64,000 nt of DNA from Bactrocera neohumeralis (lineage: Eukaryota > Arthropoda > Insecta > Diptera > Tephritidae). Shown here in pieces: positions 1 to 10,784 of the stretch. The notes beneath the pieces were generated by a model. The model had not been told where the DNA came from. It was given only the letters and a program-made list of their open reading frames with translations, and did no database searches. Location: assembly GCF_024586455.1 (NCBI RefSeq), contig NC_065919.1:24156839-24220838 (forward strand), read 5' to 3'. A program made the translations under genes and the position numbers. Each line of letters starts with the position of its first letter. The first letter of the stretch is position 1.

Positions 1-599
1 CTCATGCTTTGGTTCTCCAAAGCTTTGGAGCGCTGATCGACGCATTGTATTGATCTAAATCCCAGTCTCAGTGGAGTATTTTTCTGGTATCGAAAGTTGG
101 TAAAATAACTGATAGAATTTATGAGGAATTTTTCAAGGTACAGATGGTTGCAATCAGGGATTTAGAATTGCTCGCGAAAAGTTACCGTTAAGAAGTGTAA
201 ACTCTCTGCCATGTGAACCAATGCTCCTTAAAGAGATGCCTAACAAGCTCGACCTCTGTAGCAAACAAAAAGAAATTAGTGGATGATATATAATTCTGGT
301 CTCAATAATGATTATATCACTATATCATAAATCAGCTTGACATGCTCATTATACATATATATTTTTTCTGGCACGTTTCCTCCTGGGTGTTACAAACATA
401 ATGACAAACTTAACATATCCTATTCAGGATATAATGAGGCAATCGAAAGAAGCTTTCAACTATTTTTCTTTATACTCACACCGAACAAAAAAATTTTGAT
501 CTATTTTGCGACCAAATCGACCACTGTGTAGTCAAATATATACTATATTCGCAGCGCCGAAGTGAGGACGCCAAAAATTTAAATTTGTAGGAATATTTA
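1..599. other. Non-coding A+T-rich stretch
   Basis: I see no gene, inverted repeat or transposon motif here. The open frames are short and A+T-driven, and no splice or start context stands out. Confidence 0.5.
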
Positions 600-1567
600 G
601 CGTAGTCGCATTAGTGAAACTTGGATTTGAAGTGAATTGAAGAGACAGCAGCAGCAGAAAAGTGTTCGTAAAAAGAAACTTCAATTTCGGATGAGGGTTA
701 AAAAATTAGTAGGAGCAACGGTGAAAGAAGCTAAAGTCAGTAAATTGTCAAGGAGAGAGAGAGAGCCAAATTTAAAAGAGAGGCAGAGTACGTGAGAGAG
801 TTAAAAAAAGAAGTTTTAGAGTAAAACAAAAGAGTTTTGTGAGAATGGTAATTACTATAAAGAGGAGTGAGAGTTTTAGTTTAGAGAGTAATTGCGATTG
901 TTTACAGGTTTGTAAATTTAAATGCCATACTGAAAAAGTTATCAATGAGACAAGCCATATCTAGTAATTATGCAAGTTAGTTTTTTTTCAAATTGTAAAT
1001 TTATTTGCAGTGTACTAATGTAGTCATTGTACTACATATTCTGATTACTATGGGAGAGAAATGAGAGTAAGCGCTCTCCAAAAATGGTTGAGTGAAAACT
1101 TCAATTTGAGAAAATTGCTTACGAATGAGAAGAGTAAGTCGCACAGAGAGAGAAGTGGGCGCATTCATTGCACTTACGAGAGTGAAAGATGAGCTTATTA
1201 TGGTTTGAGAGCTCAGAGAAATATACATGGAGCTGAGTGCAAATCATTAAAAAGAGCAGCTAAGTGCATTGGAGTAAAATTTTTAGAGACAAAAGCGAGC
1301 ATAAATATAATTTGCGTAGTAGTGCGAGCGCCATACACTGCTCTCTCTCGCTCAGCGGCGCTCCTACCAATGGAAGAGCTCTGCCGTTTTTCCTCAATTA
1401 TAATTTTTTTACGAGCTGAGCGTGTGAGTGTCTGCCTTGGAGTGTTTGCTCTACAAATCCTGCGGCCGCTCGACTGCCTTCAATGGCTTCTCAGCCGCAA
1501 CTGCCGCAGCTGCTTGTGAACTTAGTCCGCATAGTCGTCGTTGCGGTTAGCAAACTAAATATTTTAA
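600..1567 (+). promoter_or_regulatory. Promoter-like purine-rich region with GAGA tracts
   Basis: The plus strand is purine-rich, with a GAGA run at about 753-765, further GAGAG clusters near 1,140-1,155, and a CTCTCTCTCGCTC block at about 1,340-1,351. GAGA tracts bind GAGA factor in flies and are common at promoters and 5'UTRs. The stretch becomes more G+C-rich towards 1,440-1,520 (CAG/CGC-rich), as dipteran first exons often do. No TATA box or convincing initiator was identified, so a promoter role is inference. It could equally be a purine-rich intergenic tract. Confidence 0.22.
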
Positions 1568-2132
1568 CCCGCTGACGTATGCTTGGCGTACTCAACATTG
1601 TGTTTTTGGGGGTCGCGTGCGCTACCATTGTACTGTGTTGTTGGCTGGCGCACGAAGTGGAGTTTTCGTGAGTTCAATTGTGAAGAACGTGCCACAAAAA
1701 GCAACTTTGCCACGCAATCAGCATTTGAAACAGACAACTTGTGTGTTTACTCATCGCCACACATTCGCCCTAGCGTCCCTGCCACACATTTAGGTGTCAT
1801 CTACATTGCTACCATCACTTCTCCATCTTCATTGCCAGCTCTCTGTCTCCCCTTCCGGCTCATCCTTTATCCGCAACCTCAGCTACAGGCTCAACTACAT
1901 CCTCGTCCTCATCGTCGTCGTCATCACCATAACCATTTTCATCTTCATTCGGCATATCCTCTATCAACGCCAACGACTTCGTCATGGGGCACACAGCACA
2001 CAGCGTTCCACAAGCGCCCACCTATATAGCGTACATGCCACATTTAGCGGATTGAGACATTCTTGTGGGTTTTTGTATTATGGCGTCAAGTGTAATGGAA
2101 TTTTTAGAGCTTGCCTCAGATTTCCTATTTAA
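1568..2132 (+). other. Candidate coding or leader region with overlapping open frames
   Basis: Three plus-strand frames stay open in this G+C-richer block. One runs from 1,568 to 2,029 without a good ATG. A second (1,794-2,132) encodes a hydrophobic core followed by basic residues. A 30-codon ATG frame at 1,579-1,671 looks signal-peptide-like (MLGVLNIVFLGVACATIVLC) and meets a GTGAGT donor-like site at 1,668. A TTTAG acceptor-like site lies at 1,788-1,792. None of these is a recognised protein, and the 1,880-1,940 part is low-complexity TCC/TCG. It may be a first exon with an upstream ORF, or chance openness in low-stop DNA. Confidence 0.18.
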
Positions 2133-2930
2133 TTTTTTCTTTATCTAAATTAGCAGTGTCATTAGACTTAAGGCATTTAATGTGCGTACGTGTATGCGCT
2201 GCTATGCTGTAATGCCGCTGTGTTCCTTTTTGTGTATGTATGTGTGTGTGTGTAGACACTTAAGTGGGTGCGTAAGTGTGTCTGCGTCGTTCTTGGGGTG
2301 CTGTTCGCAAGTAGTTAATGCTTAGAAACAAAAAAGAAAACGCTGAAACAAAATTAAACGCACACATTCATATAAAGATACACACACATTCATACTCTCA
2401 TAAGACATACACACACACAGTTGCTTGCTCACTTGCTGTTGCTTGTTTGTAATGTCGGTTATTTCATTTAACGACAGACAATATTTTGCGGATACTCTTA
2501 CAGTCTCAACATTCCGCCGCGTTGTTGCAGTTGCTGTTGTCGTGACAAGCACGCTTACTGTCGCGGCGTGGCTTGGCGTGTCATTTCAGCCATTCAGCCA
2601 TTCAGAAAATAACACAATTTTAATCCACTTGACACATAGAATACGCTCGTGAATTTAATTTTGAATTATTAATTTGTGGTAACCATACCGCGAACGCAGA
2701 GCGGAAAATATACATATGTATAAGCTTGCGTTTCCCAACAAATTTTGTATGTGCTGGAATTAGGGCGAACCGGATTCATCTAACTTAAGCAGATTTTGAA
2801 GAAGTTCTTACGGCGACTTGAGGTCTACTCTCGGGCTGAGGAACCGGAGCAGCCATGACGAACTTGAGTTTCTTTTAGTCATGTCTTTATTAGCGTAACT
2901 CTTTAGCACCTAGTGGGTTTTAATGGTCTG
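2133..2930. repeat. Non-coding DNA with (TG)n and (AC)n microsatellites
   Basis: Short TG/TATG runs sit at about 2,229-2,256 and AC runs at 2,368-2,420, separated by unique sequence. The small open frames read through these repeats and are not credible genes. From about 2,780 to 2,930 the sequence is unique-looking and unassigned. Confidence 0.6.
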
Positions 2931-2934
2931 GTAG

Positions 2935-3557
2935 TGAACGTGGAGAAGATGAAATATCCTCCTGTCACCAAACAAACAGTCGTCGTACTCGTGACTTGGC
3001 TCCCCCGTCAGTGTTGACAGTCATAACTTCGAAGTCGTAAATAATTTCGTCTATCTTGGAACCAGTATTAACAGAAACATCAAGCAATGTAGATGTAAAG
3101 TCCTCTCTCGACGAACAAAAACCAAACTCTAAAAGTCACTAATTATTCGTGTCCTGCTATATGGATGGCATGAACGGTGACAACATCTGATGAGTCGACG
3201 TTACGAGTTTTCGAGCGAAAGGTTCTGCGGAAGATGTATGGTCCTTTGCGCATAAGCAACGGCAAATACCGCAGTCGGGGGAACGAGATCTACAAGATAT
3301 AGGACGACATTGACATAGTTCAGCGAACTAAAAAACAGCGGCTACGATGGATAGGTCATGTCGTCCGAATGGATGAACACGCTCCAGCTTTGAAAGTATT
3401 CGATGCAGTACCCGCCGAGGGAAGCATAGGAAGAGGAAGATCTCGGCTCCTTGGAGTCTGCAATTGGCGCCAAATAGCGAAAAGGAAGTACGACTGGCGC
3501 GGTGTTGTAAACTCGGATATAAACGCGTAAGGAGTGTCTACGCCAATAAAGAAAATG
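2935..3557 (+). mobile_element. 3' end of an RTE-like non-LTR retrotransposon (dead)
   Basis: Translation in shifting frames gives the C-terminal part of a fly reverse-transcriptase ORF: a KYLLSS-like region, then FVYLGTSIN, then a LLYGWHE block (usually LLYGSE/AE), the E-V-F-E-R-K-V-L-R-K-M-Y-type thumb, and near the end a G-R-G-R-S motif. The 3' tail is an ACTCGG-ATATAA-CGCGTAAG block at about 3,505-3,555, ending in CCAATAAAG. The same tail recurs at 23.4, 46.0, 53.3 and 57.0 kb. Multiple stops and frameshifts make it a pseudogene. RTE-like is my best class, but I cannot exclude another clade. Confidence 0.75.
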
Positions 3558-3639
3558 AATGCCTGTGATTGTTATTTGAGAATCTTTTGAAGTATCTCTC
3601 CCCAGCAAAGTAGCAATTTGGGTTTTTTATGTAAAACAT

Positions 3640-4020
3640 AATCTTCAAAGCTGGCTGAAGGCAAAAAGAGATCAATCTACATCATCATAAGTCTCGTTTA
3701 GGTACCTTAGTCAGAATCGCTAGCAACGGCAACGTTAGCTAGAAGGGGCACGGTTGCCCGCTTAAATCGGAAAGGGTCCAAGTTGGATCTCTTTTGGCTT
3801 CTTGCGTTCTATCTCTAGACCAATGGAAACCGCGTGCACTTAGCAGGCGCTGGTTGCCGACCAACATTTGTGCGATTGCAAGATCCTCTTGGTCTAGAGT
3901 AGAACGCAGGAGATCTACGGAACGACTTGTCCTTAATAAAGTTTATTCCTAATCATAGAGATTTTTACTGGACATTGTCCAAAAGGCATTCATGCGGTAT
4001 GACTAAAAATCTGGATGGAC
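3640..4020 (+). mobile_element. Jockey/LOA-type LINE, C-terminal fragment
   Basis: The plus strand reads as the end of the RNase H domain and the C-terminal segment of a Jockey/LOA-like ORF2. Visible words are GHSGIASNGN (a decayed GHxGIxGNE), LASCVLSLDQW, ERRRSTERLVLNKVYS and a LLDIVQKAFM block (normally a LTGHCPIGMH-like string). The same C-terminal text recurs, less damaged, near 19,560-19,680. Stops and frame changes show it is dead. It directly follows the RTE-like fragment, so the two were probably brought together by insertion. Confidence 0.65.
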
Positions 4021-4320
4021 GCAAGTTGTATGTAGTAGGTAGAAACATCCAATGCAAATAGTATCTTCCTGTAATCGGTATAAGATTTGCCAATACCGTT
4101 AATAATATTAATCATAATACTGAAACCTATCTAGAGCCCATAGTACAGCACTTGGGTACTAGTACATCTTCAATCCAGAAAGCACATTTCTACAAAAATC
4201 TCTAATTCTTTACGTAATTTATACTCCAAAATCGACTTTAGCACTTCTTTTTATAAATTGCAGAAAACTTGATTACAATCTTTCATTACGTTTTGTGGTT
4301 CGTTTCTAAAATGTGTTCAA
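4021..4320. other. Unassigned
   Basis: I see no gene or repeat boundary here. It may be the 3'UTR of the preceding LINE fragment. Confidence 0.35.
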
Positions 4321-5020
4321 GTGGAGCTGAAAAGGCCAGAGCACGATTGGCTTGAATAGCATTTAAATGCTTCCATTTCATTTCCATAGTAACAATTTCA
4401 GCGATAAGCAGCAATGGCACCGGGTCGCCGCTTGGTAGCCAAAAACGTGGAGTGCTATGGAAACAAGCATAGTCTTCTTGAAGATGGTCAGAGAGAACCT
4501 AGACCACCCGCAAAGTGTGAGAGTGTCGGATGGCAACATGCACTTTAAAAGCACCTCAGAAATATCGATGAACTAACGGTGTTCCTCTGTGAGGAGGCAG
4601 TCTTTCGGGTGAGGGAGGTTTGAAAGAGAACCAGAGTGGACTCTGTGGACAAAGCGGACCTTACGCTGCGCCCTAGACCTCGCTATTGTTTGTCGGCAGA
4701 ACCTTCCTCTGCAAATGAGATGAGGAGATATTGCAACTCGTTACTACCCACGTAATACTGGAAGAAAATAAGGCTTGAGAAAATCGAGGAGCCTTATCGG
4801 CAAGCGCTAATTCTGCTAAATGCGGAATCCGTTGGCTTTTTTAGAGAAACCAAAAGAGCCATAGTATATGCATTAAGAAGGGTGGTCATCAGAATTCTCC
4901 CAATGGCACCCGTTGGCTGATGACGCTCAGACGCGGTGGATATGCCAAATTATATGTTATTTAAGATCTCTCCTCAACCTTGAAAACTGCCATTGATCAG
5001 ATGGGGAATAGCCAATATTA
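4320..5020 (+). mobile_element. Possible retroelement ORF remnant, unclassified
   Basis: The stretch is less A+T-rich than its neighbours. A short plus-strand frame around 4,765-4,915 reads EEPYRQALILLNAESVGFF followed by a basic stretch. It resembles a degraded retroelement protein more than a host exon, because stops interrupt it on both sides and no splice structure is seen. I cannot name the family. It might be an ORF1 of one of the neighbouring LINEs. Confidence 0.3.
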
Positions 5021-5825
5021 TTTTATTATACGAAGCTTTGGGAAGTGGTTTTCTGTTACAAAGAATAATGATCTCTGCGAAAAATTAAAAAGGACGATAA
5101 TAATGTATATGAAAGCAACGTGCTAAAGTGAGGTTATGCTGCGAGTAAAGAGTTAAATTATGGCAAAAAATATTTATTTAAGACCCAAATAAATACAAAA
5201 ATATTTGTATAAATTGTGTGCCTTAAATAAGAACCACCTTAATATTATATATAGTCGCATATAAATATATTTCCCATATTAAATCCCTTTCCGCTTGTAA
5301 TTGCGCTGGTAAATTATAAAATCGCCGCTTTGATGTCATTAACGTTGTTGCTTTTGTTGTTGGTAAAGTCGCTGGGCGCGTTCCGCAGTCAGCCAGCGGC
5401 AATAGACGCGGTCGTGCTGTCACTGTCGACATTTCGGACCACAAACGCTTTCCATAAATGATGAATGTTTTGTATGATGGCGTTCGACAAATTTGTCGGC
5501 GGTCGAACAAAAATAGAACATGAAAATATTTATCTATAAATACATAATTTGTATATCAAACGAGCTCAAGTATTTGGGGTGCACACTATTCTAATTAACA
5601 GTAGTTGCAGAAATTGTACAGAAAATTTTAATGGCAGCGCGGTTTTGCGAATTTTTGCGATCACTGTCACGCTATACAAGGGCCTACACGTAATTTGTAA
5701 TGCCAGATGCAGGTTCATTATTAATACAAGCTGAAGTTTAATAAGGACTTGATATTTAATTCTGATAATTCATCCAGTCCTTTGAACTGCGAAGTTACTA
5801 GTTATTTGAGCAGAGTTCTAGATAA
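5021..5825. other. Non-coding, A+T-rich
   Basis: Short frames occur on both strands (for example 5,223-5,510 minus and 5,549-5,734 plus), but none shows a recognisable domain. A moderately G+C-rich patch lies at 5,340-5,480. No repeat structure was seen. Confidence 0.45.
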
Positions 5826-5829
5826 GACG

Positions 5830-6650
5830 GGACATTTCAGCGTGTCTCTTAAGTATACTGTCCTGCACTTGCTGGATGTGTAATTAATGCCCATACGGCT
5901 CCCATGTGACGCCATTAAGTTATGGCCTGAGACCAGGCCAACAACCATCTAACATTCTTTTGGAGACTGTGTGAGCAGAAAGCTTGCATGTTTTCCTTCC
6001 GTTCCCTTATACATGGTATTGGTGATCCGACATGCGCCAAAGGCATTCCATCTCACGCTTATCCATTTGTCAGCCCTTTCGAAAAATTTCATTGTGTATT
6101 GTCTTTATCAACTTGCGTATTTTCTGTATTGATTCAGTAGCCAAGGGATGGTATCTTTGGCAATCTCATCAGCTTTTTCATTTCTCGGAACGCCGTTGTG
6201 GCTTTGAACCCAGTGGCTGCCGCTTTCCGGCGTTAGCCTACGGCCAAGAAAATATTGAAGTATTTCGGTAGCTTAAAGGGTAGCCTGAGATCTAGCTCTG
6301 CTATTTTGGATCCATCCGTGCAGATACTGAAGTTCATCTGCTGAATTGCATGCCACTTTCTCTCCCAGATAAAGCGTCAGTATATGTGGTCTGTTTTATC
6401 CACCGACCCCCTGCCTATCGAGCTTTGACTTCAGATAATAGTGGAAAATTCATCGAGTAAATTAAGATTGGCTTGACTGCTGCTGTGCAATACAAATGCA
6501 TAAGGACAGGTGATGGATACAATAAATGCGGTGCATAGACTTTCAGCAATAAGAGTAACAAGTACTTTCCAAACTATATCCAGAGAAGCAGCTGAAGTAC
6601 TAGGTATGCCGTCCATCCAGGGAGACGTATTCACGAGATTAAATTAGCTA
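5830..6650 (-). mobile_element. Jockey/LOA-type LINE: RT-RNase H linker, RNase H and C-terminus
   Basis: Read on the minus strand, 6,640-6,430 gives the linker that follows the RT in these elements (GIPSTSAASLD). Around 6,345-6,250 it gives the RNase H start (CTDGSK, then LRLPFKLPKYFNIF), and around 6,210-6,160 the motif VQSHNGVPRNEKADEIAK, matching the conserved GHxxIxGNExAD box. Downstream text to about 5,830 is a degraded C-terminal zinc-knuckle region. RNase H normally cleaves the RNA strand during reverse transcription. Frameshifts and stops make the copy inactive. The matching RT segment is at 6,885-7,205, separated by an unrelated fragment. Confidence 0.75.
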
Positions 6651-6689
6651 TCAGCATCAAACACAGAAATAAAAAAAAAGAGATCAGAG

Positions 6690-6885
6690 AAAGAAGAGCA
6701 TTATTATATGACAGCAACGGTGGCAAACTCAATCAAAGATCGGTTGAACCACAGACTCCTACCTGACATCCACACATGGATAACTAGACAATATGAGGAC
6801 TTCAATTTCCACCTGACCTAAATATCAAGCGGGCAGAAGTGCTTCATTTTTCAAAATGTTACAACAGAATAGGCATCCGTCCGTC
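6690..6885 (+). mobile_element. R1-type LINE C-terminal fragment, inserted within a Jockey/LOA-type copy
   Basis: The plus strand reads DRLNHRLLPDIHTWITRQ and then YEDFNFHLT, the segment just before the C-terminal zinc knuckle of R1-clade ORF2 proteins. It lies in opposite orientation between the RT part (6,885-7,205, minus) and the linker/RNase H part (below 6,650, minus) of a Jockey/LOA-type element, so it looks nested. Only about 200 bp is recognisable. Confidence 0.6.
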
Positions 6886-7205
6886 CGTGCTATACAGAAG
6901 GCGTAAAATGTCTTGTAACACCCACGAAGTAATACCTTATCTGGTGGTTCCGTGGGGCAGTTTTGACTTGGCAGTATATTAGATTTAGCAGATTAAGCGT
7001 ACTCTGCTTCCCCCTACTATAAAAAACGGTGATAAGCCCTAGAATTTTCTTACATGCGTAGAGTGCAGCACAGGCTCTCTCCTCCACATTCAGTTTCACC
7101 CTCAGTTTGCTATCCAAAATTACTCCTAGGCACTTATTATGATAACTAGTAGCAAATTCTTTCCATGACGGGATCTTGTACCTCCTTGTAAAGAGCACCA
7201 TATGG
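6885..7205 (-). mobile_element. Jockey/LOA-type LINE reverse-transcriptase fragment
   Basis: A 103-codon minus-strand frame reads MVLFTRRYKIPSW, then KCLGVILDSKLRVKLNVEER and ALYACKKILG. These are the palm/thumb boundary motifs of Jockey/LOA-type RTs (VLFTRKYKVP, KYLGVILDxKLxWxxN, ALYxCxxxxG). The Y of KYLGV is replaced by C, and the frame ends without the following WGL segment. It belongs with the RNase H part at 5,830-6,650. Confidence 0.8.
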
Positions 7206-8520
7206 ATTTAGAAAAAAACTAGGAACTTTTTAGAGGTGTAAAGTCTCGCTTATCTTTAAGGATCTTTATGTTTTATGTTAATTTCACTAGTCTTTTGTAG
7301 AGCTTAGAAAATTTTCAGCTTTCTATCTATAATTTTTTTCGCTGCGGAAAAAATTAAATAAGTAGTGCTGACTTCAAGTGTGACCAAATTATTGACGCAT
7401 CTAGAGTAGTTGATAATATTGATATCTAGAGTAAAAATGTCAAAACCTCGATTTGGTTGCGCTCTCGGAAGACGGTTCTAAGTAGTCCGAACGGGTCACT
7501 TACAAAAATAAGCTGTTAACGCAGAAAGTACGGAAGTTATTCTACAACAACAGTAGCAACAATTATTGGAGCACCAGAGCTGCCTTTGGTTAGAAGTATT
7601 TCAAAACTTTAACAATTGGGTATATTTTTGGCACACACTGTGTCGAATGCATTAAATTTGTATAAAATATTTACGAATAAATTTGATTTGCCGCTAACAA
7701 ATGCAGTTGTTCCATAATTGGCGTTTCACCGCTACAATGCCTTGCTACATGCCTCACATACTTATGCTATATAAATATTTTCATACATACATACATATGT
7801 ATATGTGTGATTTGCGGCCGCATAAATTGTCTGTCACCTAAAACCTGTAGCATAAACAAATATTAAAATTGCCATAAATTATTTGTCAATTAGTGCATTA
7901 TGAATTGCTTGGCGGTCGGCCATCTGTCCACATGCTTATCCCGACATCCCGGCGAGCAGCCACCGCGCCAACCCGCCACGCATTAACTCAACCGCTATTT
8001 CAATGGCATTTAAGCTATTTGCGAACATAATTCATGTTTGTTGGTGTGCGGGTGTATGCATGTGTGTGTGCGCCTTTGCGTATTAAATATGAATGAGACT
8101 AAGTAATGCTGCTCTAACTGGCTAAATGAATCAAAGGATGTCCAAATGAAGTCCATTGAGGGACAAAGCTGACTAACGTGCATGCATTTCGTATTCTGCG
8201 GAGAGTAATGGTGTGAATGTACTTTTCCTCATCTTATAGTAAATATATGTATTATTGTATGAAGTATTTGTGGTACTGAATACTTTTTATTAAAACGATT
8301 TCATGGGAAAAACCATTTGCAACCATGCCCACTTCACATAGTAGGACATTTTGTGTAATATTAACTATTTGATATTCGCATAACCAGTACCAAGTTGGAT
8401 CCAAAATTAGCCGCTTCATGAAATATATAAATTTTAGATGGAAAATATCAGCGAAATTTTGAGAATTCTTAAGAAACTTTCTGATAAAAACGTGACCAGA
8501 CACTAAAATCATTTATACAA
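7206..8520. other. Non-coding island with short microsatellites
   Basis: No gene is seen. A (CATA)n/(TATG)n run is at about 7,780-7,810, and TG-rich stretches sit near 8,040-8,075. The part at 7,640-8,090 is unique-looking DNA with a G+C-richer patch at 7,920-7,985. The 8,252-8,512 minus-strand frame has no domain. Confidence 0.5.
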
Positions 8521-8523
8521 TTA

Positions 8524-9656
8524 CAGTGACTCACAAAATTGATCACGCTTTAGTTGAATATTCATTTCTTTTTCATTCCGTCAGTCAAACACAAATATGA
8601 ATACTTATGTTGCTTTATTTGATGTACCGTTATCTATATGTTTTACGTCGCCACCAAAATTAGCGGTAAAGTAAAATTTGAACAATGCGCAGAAGGCAAG
8701 CGTGATCAATTTTGAGACTTTCGCTCGAAGTGTTCGGACGTGCGCAAAAACGTGAATTCATAAAATAGAATAGTTTGAATTATTTGAAAAATATGGTTAT
8801 AAAAGGTAAGAGAAAATATGCATACGTTTTTCCGTCGCTATAGTTGCTTATATCTTTGGCAGACATGGTTATCTCCAATGGAGTTAAAGGCGAGGTGAAA
8901 AAAATGTTGATTGTACCTAATGTAATGATTTATTCATCAAACTTCTTAGTTGGTTGTTAGGAGTATAAGAAGTATTTTTTCTTCTTTCGGAGACTGTTAC
9001 GAAATGCTGGTCCGAAATAAAAGCCTTTTCAAAAGTTGCAAATTTTGCCAAAAATACAAGACCTGGACTGGGAGAAGGTCAGGTTGCCTAAATCGTTTAT
9101 ACGCGAATGGACTTTACGCTGAAGTTGGGAATGGTATGGGGATGCATGACGATCAATGGTGTTGACGGCAGAGTATATTGAAACTCCTTCAGTCATTTGC
9201 TTGGCACTTTTGACATTGTCTTCCAACAGGACAATCTTCGATCGACTGAAAACAATAGTATTAGTACACTAGATTGTTTCACCTTAACCCCATCGATGTG
9301 GCAATTTTAATTATGGCCTAAGGTGCAGCAGGCGTGGGATTCTATTTCGTCAGAAACATGCGCAAATTTGTGTTTAAGTATGCCAAGGAGAATCAAAGCC
9401 GTTATAGATGCCAAAGGTGGTTATACGAAGTATTAATATTAATTTTTAACCCTGTTAAATCACATGAAATATTCTATATTTAGTTTCTTTATTGCTTTTA
9501 TTTGTTGTTGTTTAATGAAATATTACTTGTGTTTTATCCCTTCATTTTATATCTTTAACAAAAACATAAAAAATTTCGAAAATATCAAATCATTTACGAA
9601 TTTTTTATCATCGCTTAGGTACGTATTGATACCGTGATCAATTTTGTGAGTCACTG
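8524..9656 (+). mobile_element. Tc1-like DNA transposon, both terminal repeats present, transposase dead
   Basis: Ends are inverted repeats beginning CAGTGACTCACAAAATTGAT, matching over about 24 bases at 8,524-8,547 and 9,633-9,656. Each is flanked by TA (8,522-8,523; 9,657-9,658), the Tc1 target duplication. The interior reads as a Tc1 transposase: FAKNTR/KYKTWT near 9,045-9,065, MVWGCMTINGVDG near 9,135-9,170, VFQQDN near 9,215-9,235, and the C-terminal AWDSISSETC and MPRRIKAVIDAKGGYTKY near 9,335-9,435. Frameshifts disrupt it. An inverted copy of the terminal motif sits at 8,701-8,717, a subterminal binding-site-like arrangement. Total length is 1,133 bp, shorter than a usual 1.6-kb Tc1, so the 5' coding part is largely lost. 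Confidence 0.88.
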
Positions 9657-9739
9657 TATTTCGATACTCATTTCGTATATTTTTTATCCTCGAAAATTTT
9701 ATAAAAAATAACTTACCAATTGACTGAATTTACGACATA

Positions 9740-10765
9740 AAGCCGCTTTATACCTAATGTAATGATTTTCAAAGTTCCAGTTAGTTTTATTCTTCTTTTT
9801 TCGGACTGTTCTGGGCCGAGAATACAAAACACCACCAGTTGCCTCTATCGTAAGCACTTTTTGGGAAGGCTTACAGCTCCTACAGCCAATTTTGTTTTAT
9901 CTCTTCGATTGACTGAAAACTGTTTTCACGATGTGGCAATTTTATTTGAAGGAACAAGAAAAATCCCAGAGAGTCAAATCTGGTGAATTCGATGGTATTC
10001 ATTGCGTTTTTAACTTTAAATTCGGTCAGAATTGTTGATCGATGCGAAGGTGCATAATAATTGTGTAAAATCAATGAGTGATTCTTCCACAATTTCGACC
10101 GTTTTAAACGGTTATTCTCACGAAAACGCCTCAATGCGGTCAAACAGAACTCCTTATGGACCGTTTGTCCTTCCCGAACAAATTAATGATGCACCAAACT
10201 ACGATTGTTGAAAGATAAAATGAGTACCATATTGATTTTTGAGCGTCTTTGGTGTGGTTTTTTATGGTTTCGGCTTGGTTTTTTGCCTTCATTCCCATGA
10301 TTGTTGACTTGCTTACATGTCAAACTCCTAAACCCATGTCTCATCGGCAGTTATAATACTCTCCATGAATGTGGGATTGACATTAGCACGATCAAGCATG
10401 TCCAAAGAGACCTGTTTACGGTACTCGTTTTGAAAAATAATTGCATTTATCGGGTCGAGCAAGAACGTGTTTCATACCCAAAATATCCACCAAAATCATT
10501 CGAACGGACTCGCGAGAGAATGCGAGTTCTCTTGCAATCTCATTAACACTTGTTTCAAGATTTCTAAGCGCCATAACCTCAGTTTTTCAATATTTTCATC
10601 AGTTGAAGAGGTCGAAGGTCGTCCAGAACGAGGCATGTCTTCAATGATCGCCTCGACCGTCTTTGAAGGCTTTGTGCCACTCGTAGGCTCCTGTGTTTTG
10701 ACAAAATTGAGTTACCGTAAGCCTTTTCTAACATTTGCAACGATTCCACACATATCACCGTAAAG
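9740..10765 (-). mobile_element. Mariner-like transposon, degenerate transposase
   Basis: Minus-strand translation across frames gives the mariner order. First is a DGR-like segment near 10,650 and the helix-turn-helix region with SRESVRMILVDILGMKHVLA near 10,515-10,455. Then come remnants of the ITADETW catalytic box near 10,345, HEFVPEGQTV-like text near 10,170, and NAPSHR-like text (NYYAPSHRSTILTEFKVKN) near 10,060-10,005. The last catalytic box, normally YSPDLAPCDFFLF, is degraded near 9,975. Frameshifts and stops are frequent. No clear terminal repeats were found. The same family occurs, internally deleted, at 62,515-62,860. It abuts the RTE-like LINE starting near 10,785. Confidence 0.8.
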
Positions 10766-10784
10766 CTAATACAGTTAGTGATTT

